Shown here in pieces: positions 24,979-33,836 of a DNA stretch of 61,925 nt. Source of the DNA: Falsiroseomonas ponticola (GTDB lineage Bacteria; Pseudomonadota; Alphaproteobacteria; Acetobacterales; Acetobacteraceae); contig NZ_JAERQN010000019.1 in NCBI RefSeq assembly GCF_016805305.1, positions 1 through 61,925 of the forward strand, read 5' to 3'. Both the position numbers and the translations under genes were made by a program. The notes under the pieces are model-generated. The model was given only the letters and a program-made list of their open reading frames with translations, ran no database searches and was not told the DNA's origin. How positions within the stretch are numbered: the first letter of the stretch is position 1; each line of letters begins with the position of its first letter.

Positions 24979-27900
24979 CCCCGCACGCCCTAGCCTCTGC
25001 GGGAACGCAACGAAGCGCGAGGCCGGGGTTGCCCGCAGTCACTCTCGATCAGGCCGTCTCCCGGTTCGGCGCGGCGGCCAAGGGCAAGCTGTCCGGCCGC
25101 GGCGCCACCGGCGCGCCCGAAGACCAGCTTCGCAGCCCCCTGGAGGGCCTCCTGTCGGATCTGGCCGAGCTCGCCCTGTTCCGCCCCGGCGACGTAGTCG
25201 CCGTCGGCGAGGCGACGCTGGCCGAGCTGCGCACGCGGCCCGACTACGCCGTCACCGTCCGCGGCGCCCTCGTCGGCTTCATCGAGCTGAAGGCGCCGGG
25301 GAAGGGGGCCGACCCCCGCCGCTTCAAGGACGAGCACGACAAGGGGCAGTGGGAGCGCCTCCGGTCCCTGCCCAACCTGCTCTACACCGACGGCAACGCC
25401 TTCTCCCTCTGGCGCGGCGGCAAGCTGGTGGGCGAGGTGGTCCGCCTCACGGGCGACGTGGAGACCTCCGGCGCCGCGCTCGCCGCCCCGCCCGCACTGG
25501 AACGCCTCGTCGCCGACTTCCTCCGCTGGGAGCCGGTGGCGCCGACCAGCGCACGGGCGCTCGCCGAAGTCAGCGCCCAGCTCTGCCGCTTCCTGCGCGA
25601 CGAGGTGACCGAGCAGCTCGGCCTCGGGACGCCTGCGCTGACCGGACTGGCCGAGGACTGGCGGCGCCTGCTCTTCCCTGACGCCACCGACGAGGAGTTC
25701 GCGGACGGCTACGCGCAAGCCGTCACCTTCGGGCTGCTGATGGCCCGCGCGCAGGGGATCCGGCTCGACGACGGCCTGGACCGGGTAGCAAAGGCGCTGG
25801 CCCGCACCAGCACGGTCATCGGCAGCGCGTTTCGCGTGCTGACCGACGACGTGGAGGGGCAGTCGGCGCTGAAGACCTCTCTTGGCACGCTGACGCGGGT
25901 GCTCGGCGTGGTCGACTGGGCGGCGATCGGCAAGGGCGACCCCGAGGCCTGGTTGTACTTCTACGAGCACTTCCTCGAGGCCTACGACAACGACCTCCGC
26001 AAGCAGACCGGCAGCTACTACACGCCGCCTGAGGTGGTGACGGCGATGGTGCGCCTGGTGGACGAGGCGCTCTGCGACCCCGCGCGCTTCGGCGTCGCCG
26101 GCGGCCTCGCCTCGGACGAGGTGACCCTGGCCGACCCTGCGGTCGGGACCGGCACCTACCTGCTCGGCGTGCTGCGCCGGATCGCCGAGACCGCGCGGGC
26201 CGACGGGGCAGGGGCCGTGCCTGGCGTCGTGCGGGCGGCGCTGCAACGGGTCATCGGCTTCGAGCTGCAGTTCGGCCCCTTCGCCGTCGCGCAGCTCCGG
26301 CTGCTGGCGGAGGTTGCGGATCTGCTGAAGGTGAAGGGCACGGTGCCGGAGGACCTGCGGCTGCGGCTCTACGTCACCGACACGCTCGGCAACCCGGACG
26401 AGGAAGCGGAGTACATCCCGCAGATCCTCCGCCCGCTGGCCGAATCCCGCCGCCAAGCCAATGCGGTGAAGCGCGCCGAGCCGATCACCGTCGTTATTGG
26501 CAACCCGCCCTACAAGGAAAAGGCGATGGGCCGCGGCGGGTGGGTGGAAGCCGGTAGCGCGAACGTCGCAGCGCCGCTCGACCGCTGGCAGCCCCCGCGC
26601 GAGTGGAGCGTCGGCGCCCACGCGAAGCACCTGCGGAACCTCTACGTCTACTTCTGGCGCTGGGCGACCTGGAAGGTGTTCGGCGACGCAGCCGGCACGG
26701 CCGGGCCGCGCAAGGGCATCGTCTGCTTCATCACCGTCGCGGGCTTCCTGAACGGTCCCGGCTTCCAGCGCATGCGCGAGGATCTGCGGCAGACTGCCGA
26801 CGAGATCTGGGTGGTGGACTGCTCGCCGGAGGGCCACCAGCCGGCCGTCGCTTCGCGCGTCTTCCAGGGCGTGCAGCAGCCTGTCTGCATCGTGCTGGCG
26901 GCGCGCACCGGCCGCCGCGGCCCGGCGCCGGCTCGGGTGCGATACCGCGCCCTGCCGGTCGGCCGGCGGGAGGGGAAGTTCGCCGCCCTCGCCGCGCTGT
27001 CGCTGGACGGGGAGGGGTGGACCGACTGCCCGGAGGAGGGCAGGGCACCCTTCCTGCCGGCGCCGGCCGCCGGCTGGACCAGCTATCCGGCCCTCGACGA
27101 TCTGTTCCTCTACAACGGCTCTGGCGTGATGCCGGGCCGTACCTGGGTCATCGCGCCAGACCGTGCTTCGCTCGAGGCCCGCTGGCAGCGGCTGGTCGCC
27201 GAAGGCGACCCGGCGCGCAAGGAGGTTCTGTTCCATCCTCACGGCTCGGACGGCGAGCTGGGCGACCGTCATACGGGCAAGGTGCTGGCGGCAGGCCTGC
27301 CGGGCCACGAGCACCGCGCGGTGTCGGTCGGCAAGGACAAGGCATCGGTCGTGCCGCCCATCCGCTATGCGTTTCGGTCTTTCGACCGGCAATGGATCAT
27401 TCCCGACAACCGGCTTCTGAACAGGCCCAATCCGACGCTTTGGGAAGGCCATTCGGGGCGCCAAATCTATCTGACGGCGCCGCACGACCGCACACCGACG
27501 AACGGCCCCGCGTTGACCTTCGCGGCCGCCGTGCCGGACCTGCACCACTATAACGGCCGTGGCGGTCGGGCCTTCCCGCTCTGGGCGGATGCAGCGGCGA
27601 CCACACCCAACGTGCCGACAGGCCTGCTGGCGCTGCTAGCGGAGGCGCTGGGCGCGCCGGTTTCGCCCGAGGACTTGATGGTCTACTTGGCGGCCGTCGC
27701 TGCACACCCCGGCTACGTCGCGCGCTTCGCCGCCGACCTGGTGCAGCCCGGCCTGCGCATCCCGCTGACGGCGGAGCCGGCGCTGTTCGCCGAGGCCGCG
27801 GTGCTGGGGCGGGAGGTGCTCTGGCTGCACACCTTCGGCGAGCGCTGCGCCGACCCCACGGCCGGCCGCCCTGCAAGCCCGCCGCGCCTGCCGGCTGGCG

Positions 27901-28376
27901 AACGGCCGCTCATCCCCGAGGACGGCGCCATCCCCGAGGCGCCGGACGCCATGCCGGACGAGATCGCCTACGACCCCGCGGCACGGCGCCTGCGCATCGG
28001 CACCGGCCACGTGGACAACGTGCCGCCGGAGGTCTGGGCCTACGAGGTCTCCGGCAAGCAGGTGCTGCCGCAGTGGTTCAGCTACCGCGGCCGCGACCGC
28101 TCCCGCCCCCTGATCGGCGACCGCCGCCCGCCGTCCCCGCTCGGCGACATCGGGCCCGGGCGGTGGCTCGCGGAGTACACGGCCGAGCTGCTGAACCTGC
28201 TCAACGTCCTCGGCCTGCTTGTGCGCCTGGAGGCGCGGCAGACCGACCTGCTCGCGCGCATCTGCGCCGGCAAGCTGATCAGCGCCGCGCAGGTGAAGGC
28301 GGCGCGCAACGCACAGCCCGCGCCGCCGCGGCGCGCAGCACGGCGCGAGGCGCGACAGGGGGACCTGCTTGTCTGA
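24975..28376 (+). CDS. Type IIG/ISP-like restriction-modification enzyme
   Basis: A 1133-aa single-chain enzyme. An N-terminal PD-(D/E)xK-like nuclease is suggested by RPDYAVTVRGALVGFIELK (Asp about 90, Glu-x-Lys about 103-105). A gamma-class adenine methyltransferase follows: motif I LADPAVGTGTYLLGVL at about 385 and motif IV VVIGNPPYKEK at about 506. The QTGSYYTPPEVVTAMV segment precedes motif I, as in type I/IIG methylases. A target-recognition region fills the C-terminal half. The SF2 helicase of true type ISP enzymes (about 1600 aa) is missing. GTG start overlaps the HEPN-like stop; an in-frame TTG at about 25029 is an alternative. Confidence 0.88.
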   Translation: MTPHALASAGTQRSARPGLPAVTLDQAVSRFGAAAKGKLSGRGATGAPEDQLRSPLEGLLSDLAELALFRPGDVVAVGEATLAELRTRPDYAVTVRGALVGFIELKAPGKGADPRRFKDEHDKGQWERLRSLPNLLYTDGNAFSLWRGGKLVGEVVRLTGDVETSGAALAAPPALERLVADFLRWEPVAPTSARALAEVSAQLCRFLRDEVTEQLGLGTPALTGLAEDWRRLLFPDATDEEFADGYAQAVTFGLLMARAQGIRLDDGLDRVAKALARTSTVIGSAFRVLTDDVEGQSALKTSLGTLTRVLGVVDWAAIGKGDPEAWLYFYEHFLEAYDNDLRKQTGSYYTPPEVVTAMVRLVDEALCDPARFGVAGGLASDEVTLADPAVGTGTYLLGVLRRIAETARADGAGAVPGVVRAALQRVIGFELQFGPFAVAQLRLLAEVADLLKVKGTVPEDLRLRLYVTDTLGNPDEEAEYIPQILRPLAESRRQANAVKRAEPITVVIGNPPYKEKAMGRGGWVEAGSANVAAPLDRWQPPREWSVGAHAKHLRNLYVYFWRWATWKVFGDAAGTAGPRKGIVCFITVAGFLNGPGFQRMREDLRQTADEIWVVDCSPEGHQPAVASRVFQGVQQPVCIVLAARTGRRGPAPARVRYRALPVGRREGKFAALAALSLDGEGWTDCPEEGRAPFLPAPAAGWTSYPALDDLFLYNGSGVMPGRTWVIAPDRASLEARWQRLVAEGDPARKEVLFHPHGSDGELGDRHTGKVLAAGLPGHEHRAVSVGKDKASVVPPIRYAFRSFDRQWIIPDNRLLNRPNPTLWEGHSGRQIYLTAPHDRTPTNGPALTFAAAVPDLHHYNGRGGRAFPLWADAAATTPNVPTGLLALLAEALGAPVSPEDLMVYLAAVAAHPGYVARFAADLVQPGLRIPLTAEPALFAEAAVLGREVLWLHTFGERCADPTAGRPASPPRLPAGERPLIPEDGAIPEAPDAMPDEIAYDPAARRLRIGTGHVDNVPPEVWAYEVSGKQVLPQWFSYRGRDRSRPLIGDRRPPSPLGDIGPGRWLAEYTAELLNLLNVLGLLVRLEARQTDLLARICAGKLISAAQVKAARNAQPAPPRRAARREARQGDLLV

Positions 28377-28444
28377 CGCAGGCCGCATTTCTCCGGACGC
28401 TGCCAGCGCAGAGCGCCGCTGGCACAGGCGCGGATGGGTTCATC

Positions 28445-29104
28445 ATGGCCATTGAGATCTTTAAGGACCTCCACGTCGTGGGACAGCCGGAGGCGCTCGA
28501 CAACCTGCCGCACGCCCTCACCCAGATGCTCCGGGCACCCTGGGAACGCGACGCGGGCGCCGAGGCAGAAGCGGTGCGCCTCCGGCTTGGACCGGCTGTC
28601 CTGGCATTTCGCCGCGCCGCGGACGGCAGCCTTCCCGCCGCAGGGCTGACGCTCCTCCGTGAGGAAGATTGCTGGTCTGTGCCGAACATCGTCCCGCTCG
28701 ACGGCGGCTCCTTGGGCCATCGGACATACAACGCCTTGCTCGATGAGTTCGTGGCGGACTTCATCCGGCCCGCCGCGGAGCCGCTCGGCCTGCGGGTGCT
28801 GACGACAGAGGGAGAGACGAACGCGGTCCGGCTGCTCGGCGGCGAGATCGCCGATCTTCTCGATCGGTTCTCCGGCGCCGCCAACCAGGCGACCGGAACG
28901 GCCCATCCCAGGGATTTCGAGCGCTGGGCGGCCTTCGTCGTGGCGGCGCACCGCGCCTCGCTTGATATCGGGGCGGACTTGCTGGAGCGCATCTTGGTCG
29001 ACGAGCAGGGCTGGCCGGGCGACCGGGCCTCCGACCTGGTCATCCAGTACGAGCAAGGTCGCGGGCTGCTGAGGTTCTACGACGAGGTCCGGGACGACGG
29101 ATGA
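28445..29104 (+). CDS. Unknown protein paired with a PIN protein
   Basis: A 219-aa acidic protein from ATG 28445. It has no signal, membrane helix or familiar motif; notable segments are SLGHRTYNALLDEFVADFI and the C-terminal DLVIQYEQGRGLLRFYDEV. The stop overlaps the ATG of the following PIN protein (ATGA), so the two are made together. By analogy with PIN modules this could be the antitoxin or target-sensing partner, but it is much longer than typical antitoxins. Function unknown. Confidence 0.65.
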   Translation: MAIEIFKDLHVVGQPEALDNLPHALTQMLRAPWERDAGAEAEAVRLRLGPAVLAFRRAADGSLPAAGLTLLREEDCWSVPNIVPLDGGSLGHRTYNALLDEFVADFIRPAAEPLGLRVLTTEGETNAVRLLGGEIADLLDRFSGAANQATGTAHPRDFERWAAFVVAAHRASLDIGADLLERILVDEQGWPGDRASDLVIQYEQGRGLLRFYDEVRDDG

Positions 29105-29799
29105 CGGCTCCGGCCATCGCGGAGGCGGGGCTGCCGATCCTCATCCCCGATACCTGCGCGCTGCTCGACATCATCCAAGCGCCGGTCCGTGACACGTTCC
29201 GGGTGGAGGACGCCATGGCTATCCGTCGCGTGCTGCACGCGCTGGACGGCACGCCGCCACGGCTCGTCGCAGTCGTGCCCGAACTGGTGCCGGCCGAATT
29301 CGCCGACAACGTGGCCAGGGCGGAGAGGGAGGTGACGGAGGGGCTCGCGCGCCTTGACAGTGAAGCACAGGCCGCGGCCCGACGCATGGGATGGCTGGAC
29401 GGCGCGGCACCCGATCCCATGCCGGCCTTGGGCGAACGCGGGCATCCCGCCTTTGGTCGGACGCTGGCGAACCAAGCCCTCACGCGCGCCGTCCTGGTCC
29501 GCCATAGCGTCGACGACCGCGACCGCGCCAGCCTTCGCGTGCTGCTGAACACCGCGCCGTCCCGACGGGGATCGCAGTCGTACAAGGACTGCCTCATCGT
29601 CGAGACGTCCTTGGCGTTCGTCCGCGAGTACCGCGCCTGCGGGGGAGCGGCCGCCGTCGCCTTCCTCAGCTCAAACACCAAGGACTACATGGAGGGGCGG
29701 AGCGTGCGGGCGCCGCTGAACGACAACTTCGATGACCTAGGCATCACCTTCGTCTCTCGTTGGTCGGCTCTCCTCGGCTGGCTTCCGCGAGGGACGTGA
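29101..29799 (+). CDS. PIN-like nuclease domain protein
   Basis: A 232-aa protein with a PIN-type acidic pattern: ILIPDTCALLDII (Asp near 17), a central acidic residue in PELVPAEFADN, SYKDCLIVETSLAF, and FLSSNTKDYM near the C-terminus. It is longer than VapC and resembles the larger PIN proteins found with defence genes. It is coupled to the upstream unknown gene by a 4-bp overlap. Likely an RNA or DNA nuclease whose activity is checked by that partner. Confidence 0.75.
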   Translation: MTAPAIAEAGLPILIPDTCALLDIIQAPVRDTFRVEDAMAIRRVLHALDGTPPRLVAVVPELVPAEFADNVARAEREVTEGLARLDSEAQAAARRMGWLDGAAPDPMPALGERGHPAFGRTLANQALTRAVLVRHSVDDRDRASLRVLLNTAPSRRGSQSYKDCLIVETSLAFVREYRACGGAAAVAFLSSNTKDYMEGRSVRAPLNDNFDDLGITFVSRWSALLGWLPRGT

Positions 29800-30000
29800 T
29801 CACCGCCACGGCAGAATACATTGGCGGGGGCGGGCAGCACACAGAAGAGGCGGCGTAGGAAGTCGGCCCGAGGTGGACGGAGAGGTTTATCTCGGTCCAA
29901 CATCGGGCGTTGGCCGGTCGATTCGACGCCGGTGCAGACTGCTGCCCCGGCCTGCTTTGCAAACGGCACAACCTTGGGGGCCGATGGAGGAGGAAATCTG

Positions 30001-30579
30001 CTGAGCGAGTTTCAGGTAATCTACCTGACTGGAGCGCCGGCAGCCGGCAAGAGCTCGACGGCTCACGCCTTGAAGGAGCGTGTGCAGCCGGTCGAGGTCT
30101 GGGAGTTTGGAGACCGGTTAAGGCAACATCTGAGCCAGACAACACCAATGATCTCGCAAGAAGATCTGCGACGAGATTCCGCTCGCGTCATCACTCCGGC
30201 AGACGTTGCTGCGGTGGACCGGCAATTGGTCGAATGGACGGCCAAGGTCCGCGGCTCCTCGCACGTGATCATCGACAGTCACCCAGTGACCAAGGAGCGG
30301 TACGGCTTCCGCGTCACGCCTTATAGCTTGGCCGACTTCGCACGCCTTGCTCCCACGAAGATCTGGGTTCTGTATTGCTCGCCGGAGGTGACGCTTGAGC
30401 GGATCGGCAGCGATGCAGCCGGCCGGCCAATGATCTCGCCTGAGGAGGCGCGCATGCACACGCAGATGCAAGCCTCCGTTGCCATCACCTACGGCATGTC
30501 GCTCGGCGTGCCCGTCTATTTCTTCGACTCTGCCCGTGACCGGGAGGACCTCCTTGCCGAGCTCGTCAGTCGGTTCTGA
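30001..30579 (+). CDS. P-loop nucleotide kinase-like ATPase, unusual start
   Basis: A 192-aa protein with an adenylate-kinase-like Walker A near its start: VIYLTGAPAAGKSST (about residues 5-19). VIIDSHPVTKERYGFRVTP in the middle fits the second acidic strand, and a lid-like ITPADVAAVDRQL lies between. No ATG, GTG or well-placed TTG is in frame. A strong GGAGGAGG at 29986-29993 lies 7 nt before CTG at 30001, so a CTG start is proposed. TTG at 29974 lacks a ribosome site. Substrate unknown; it stands in the defence island between the PIN and ImmA modules. Confidence 0.72.
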   Translation: MSEFQVIYLTGAPAAGKSSTAHALKERVQPVEVWEFGDRLRQHLSQTTPMISQEDLRRDSARVITPADVAAVDRQLVEWTAKVRGSSHVIIDSHPVTKERYGFRVTPYSLADFARLAPTKIWVLYCSPEVTLERIGSDAAGRPMISPEEARMHTQMQASVAITYGMSLGVPVYFFDSARDREDLLAELVSRF

Positions 30580-30689
30580 GGACACCTCCTCCCCCTCGCA
30601 CTCGGCCGTGAGGTGGCCTCTCAAACCTGCCATTGGGCGTTCTGGAACTGGGCGGCCCAGTATCGCGATCGCCAGGGAGGATCCGCAGA

Positions 30690-31445
30690 ATGGACGCCCG
30701 TAGCGCGGCTGATGGAAGGGCATGGTGCGAGCACGCTGAAACCGGCGATCTCGTGTGCTGGACGCGCATGCACGCCGAGGCTGGCCAGGAGCTGGGACGC
30801 ATCATCGAGCGAAAGGAGCTGGAGCGACGCGCCGGGCAGGGCACGTTCTATTGGGGGGTCGGAAGTGCACCGCCGAACGCTGTCCCCGCTTTGTCGAGGA
30901 CGGGCATTACTATCCCCTTGCTGTTCTCCGTCATGAAGTCTCGGCCGAAGCCGCAAGACGTAGCGCCGGAGCGCGTGCTTGCCTGGCGACGCTTTGTCGA
31001 CCACTCGGGGGTTGTCCGCCCCCTACCGCCCCACGCGCTGGTGACAAGCCGCGCGACGACGCGTACCTACCATTACGCACTGGTCTGCCGCTCCGACCGT
31101 CCTCTGGCGCTTGCGGACCTGGGCTGGTTTGATCCTACGGCTTACCGAAACATCGGAGGGACAGGCGCAACTATCGGGGCCTCGCAAGTCACCGCACTCT
31201 TGAGGAAGTCAGGCACCAGCGAAACCAAGAGCTACGGGGTCTCGATGTCCGCTTTCCTCTGCGGGGATCTCTGGGTCAAGCTGGTGGATCCCATAGAACT
31301 GGGTCCGGCGGAACGCGCCGAGGTGAGGAGCGTAGGCCAACTGGATTCCGTGAGCTGGCTCGAGTTTGCACGTCGCATCCGGCACTTAAAGCCGTCCGCT
31401 CCATCTGCCCGAGATCTGGACCAGCCTCGGCTATTTGTGCTCTGA
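30690..31445 (+). CDS. Unknown protein with a WGVG motif (family member 1)
   Basis: A 251-aa protein, ATG 30690 with AGGGAGG 9 nt upstream. The N-terminal ELGRIIERKELER (34-46) followed by GTFYWGVG (51-58) and then PLLFSVMKSRP is shared in outline with the 190-aa protein at 33264-33836 (EDLAAIIARKRREIE then MWGYGG). This suggests one protein family. The rest is alpha/beta with TYHYALVCRSDRPL. It is directly followed by an ImmA/IrrE protease and a PIN-like gene on the same strand, probably an operon. Function unknown. Confidence 0.65.
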   Translation: MDARSAADGRAWCEHAETGDLVCWTRMHAEAGQELGRIIERKELERRAGQGTFYWGVGSAPPNAVPALSRTGITIPLLFSVMKSRPKPQDVAPERVLAWRRFVDHSGVVRPLPPHALVTSRATTRTYHYALVCRSDRPLALADLGWFDPTAYRNIGGTGATIGASQVTALLRKSGTSETKSYGVSMSAFLCGDLWVKLVDPIELGPAERAEVRSVGQLDSVSWLEFARRIRHLKPSAPSARDLDQPRLFVL

Positions 31446-31494
31446 AAGGTTGCCTAGCCGGCCCGGATCAGCGCCGCTGAGCATCGAGGGAGAG

Positions 31495-32490
31495 GTGACC
31501 GGGACCACCAGAGAACTTCGTAAGCGCCTGCGCGAAGCTGGCCTCAGTACCGAGGCTGTAGAAGCCGCATGGCCAGTGTGGTGGGAAGACGGGGCCGAGG
31601 CGTCCCCGTCCGCCCGCGCTGAGCTGCGCTTCGCGCTTGCCCGCAATCTTGGCCTCTCCGCCAAGGCGCTCGTGGGCGAACGTGTCGAGTTCGTTTGGCG
31701 CGATACCGCGCGCTTCAAGCACTTGGCTGACGTCGGCGCTGAAGCTCGGGCCGCTCTGAACTCCTTCGGCGCAAGTGTCGGCGGCGCCCTCGTCCGAAGC
31801 ACAACGCCTGGCCCCGGCCTCGTCGGCATCTCTGCGGCTGACCTCCGGGGCATGCTGCTGGACGGCAGCGCCACCGTCGACCTCCTTGGCTTGCTTACTG
31901 CATGCTGGTCGACCGGGACACCAGTGGTGCACCTGCGTGTATCGCCACTCGCGACGAAGTCGATGCACGCTATGGTCGTCGGTAACGGCGGGCGCCACGC
32001 TGTGCTGCTGAGCCGGGATGCCAGGTACCCTGCGCTGACTGCCTTCACGCTCGCCCACGAGATAGGGCACATAGCGCTTGGCCACGTCGGCGGGTCGGGT
32101 ATCATCGTGGATGCAGAGGATCCGGCGAGCGGCGCTGACGGAGACGACGAGGAGCTCGCCGCCGACCGCTACGCGCTCGAGCTACTGATGGGCTCGCCGG
32201 ACCCTGACATCCGCATCAACTTTGACAGCTTCAACAGCGCCGAGCTCGCGGATGCCGTGCTCAGGGCTGCCCCTGAGTACGGCGTGGAGCCGGGGACACT
32301 CGCGCTTGCGGTGGCGTATCGGCGCGACGCTTATCCGGTCGCCATGGCGGCGATGCGCTTCATCTACGGTTCTGGTTCGCCTGTTTGGAAGGCGGTCAAC
32401 CAAGTGGCCGCGCGTGAGCTCGATCTGACGGATGCCGGCAGCGACAGTACGGCGTTCCTGGCGCGCATACTCGAGCTGAGAGATGGCTGA
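31495..32490 (+). CDS. ImmA/IrrE-type zinc metalloprotease
   Basis: A 331-aa protein with the zinc-protease motif AFTLAHEIGHIALGH (HEIGH at 188-192) and a downstream acidic ligand region (EELAADRYALELLM), as in ImmA/IrrE peptidases. These proteins cleave repressors or signal DNA damage. The N-terminal ~100 residues are helical. GTG 31495 is chosen; in-frame TTG codons at 31435 and 31450 are also possible. No HTH is attached. It overlaps the next PIN-like gene by 8 bp. Confidence 0.82.
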   Translation: MTGTTRELRKRLREAGLSTEAVEAAWPVWWEDGAEASPSARAELRFALARNLGLSAKALVGERVEFVWRDTARFKHLADVGAEARAALNSFGASVGGALVRSTTPGPGLVGISAADLRGMLLDGSATVDLLGLLTACWSTGTPVVHLRVSPLATKSMHAMVVGNGGRHAVLLSRDARYPALTAFTLAHEIGHIALGHVGGSGIIVDAEDPASGADGDDEELAADRYALELLMGSPDPDIRINFDSFNSAELADAVLRAAPEYGVEPGTLALAVAYRRDAYPVAMAAMRFIYGSGSPVWKAVNQVAARELDLTDAGSDSTAFLARILELRDG

Positions 32491-33220
32491 CGGAGCTGCG
32501 CTCGACACCGACGTGCTGTTGAAGGCCTCCGCGTGGGGATTAGCCGACGCGCTACTCGCGACCCTACGTCCGCTCGGGCAGCCTGGAACCCTGGGCCTTA
32601 CGCACCTTATTGCCCAAAAGCAGATCCGCCGCCTGAAGGGTTTGCGCGACGTTGCCGCTGCGGAGGCCGAGCTTGCCGGGCTTCTTGGCCAGCTCGGCCG
32701 CCTAGAGCCGGATGTGGATGAGATCGGGCTCGCGGCCGAGATCGTGGAAGCGGCGGCAAGGCTCAACCTGCCTCTTGATCGAGGAGAGGCGCAGATCGCG
32801 GCCGTGCTCATCTCTCGTACGCTGCCGGTGATGGTCACGGGCGACAAGCGTGCGATCGTGGCACTCGGGCCTGCTCTCGCGGAGGTCGGCCGCTTCGCAG
32901 CCTGCGATGGGCGCCTAGCCTGCCTTGAGCAGCTGCTGCTCGCTATGGCCAGCACGATCGGGTTGGCGGAGGTTCGGCGAGCGATCTGCACCTGGTCCGC
33001 CGGAGACAAGGCAGCCAGCATCTGCTTCGCCTGCGGCCGAGATGTGGCCAATGAAGCGTCGATTTTGGAGGGCCTCGCTAGCTACATTGGAAGCGTGCGC
33101 AAGGCTTGCGGAGCCCTCCTGTGCGTGGGCATTTCCGAGCTGGCTTCCATGCGCAAGGCTTCGCAAGAGCGGGAACATCCGCCAGCGCCGCGCCAAGACG
33201 GATCCGGCGCTGGCGCATAA
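32483..33220 (+). CDS. PIN-like domain protein coupled to ImmA/IrrE
   Basis: A 245-aa protein. The first 130 residues have PIN character: ALDTDVLLKASAWG (Asp about 8-10), LDRGEAQIAAVLI (acidic pair) and MVTGDKRAIVAL (Asp). The C-terminal part has two cysteines (SICFACGRD) and a helical tail. Overlap with the protease gene indicates co-translation. A protease regulating a nuclease is an attractive but unproven model. Confidence 0.68.
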   Translation: MADGAALDTDVLLKASAWGLADALLATLRPLGQPGTLGLTHLIAQKQIRRLKGLRDVAAAEAELAGLLGQLGRLEPDVDEIGLAAEIVEAAARLNLPLDRGEAQIAAVLISRTLPVMVTGDKRAIVALGPALAEVGRFAACDGRLACLEQLLLAMASTIGLAEVRRAICTWSAGDKAASICFACGRDVANEASILEGLASYIGSVRKACGALLCVGISELASMRKASQEREHPPAPRQDGSGAGA

Positions 33221-33263
33221 ACAATGCAGGCCATGCCGCATACTGGCAGCTTCCGTGCCTGCG

Positions 33264-33836
33264 TCAGTCCTCGCGCAGGAAGACCGCGTAGGGCTCCTCG
33301 AGCTCGGCCACAAGGTTGATCGGTACGGCCTTCCGAGGTTCGTTGGAGCGTTCCGGCTCGACGACCTCCAAGCACGCCTTATCCGCCTGTCCCTGCACGT
33401 AGCGGCTCCCGAGCCGACCCTGATTCCGGCCCATGGCGACACGGGTGCTGGAGAGATCAAGGGTGTCCTCGTACTCGCGCAGGCTCTTGATCACAAGCGC
33501 GAACCTGGAGCCCAGCACGTTGATGCCGGGAGGCACCAGCTTCCACGTCACGCCGTCGACCGAGTACTGGCGCGCTCGGACCTGCTCGGCGTAGTGGCGC
33601 GAGTTCATCCGCTGCATCACCAGGTGAATCGGCCGCTGCCTTTCGGCAAAGTCGCGGGCAAAGGGCTGGACCATGGAGGACGGGTGGCAGGTATTGCCGC
33701 CGTAACCCCACATCGCGATGCCTTCGTCCTCGATCTCCCTTCGCTTGCGCGCGATAATCGCCGCCAGGTCCTCCTTCGCGTGCGTGCCGACCTTCATGAA
33801 GATGACGCCGGCACCAGGCTTTATGATCTCGCTCAC
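33264..33836 (-). CDS. Unknown protein with a WGYGG motif (family member 2)
   Basis: A 190-aa protein. Residues 22-60 (EDLAAIIARKRREIEDEG, then MWGYGGNTCHP and VQPFA) match in outline the WGVG segment of the 251-aa protein at 30690-31445. Later segments ARQYSVDGVTWKLVPPG and VLGSRFALVIKSL look like a beta-rich half. It overlaps the upstream BpsA-like gene by 4 bp, so the two form a two-gene unit. Cys50 and His51 after the WGYGG could bind metal. Function unknown. Confidence 0.65.
   Translation of the reverse strand: MSEIIKPGAGVIFMKVGTHAKEDLAAIIARKRREIEDEGIAMWGYGGNTCHPSSMVQPFARDFAERQRPIHLVMQRMNSRHYAEQVRARQYSVDGVTWKLVPPGINVLGSRFALVIKSLREYEDTLDLSSTRVAMGRNQGRLGSRYVQGQADKACLEVVEPERSNEPRKAVPINLVAELEEPYAVFLRED

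Noticed and set aside
24990..27548. An 852-codon minus-strand ORF opposite the restriction-modification gene
   Set aside because: Shadow frame; the plus-strand protein has methyltransferase motifs I and IV in order.
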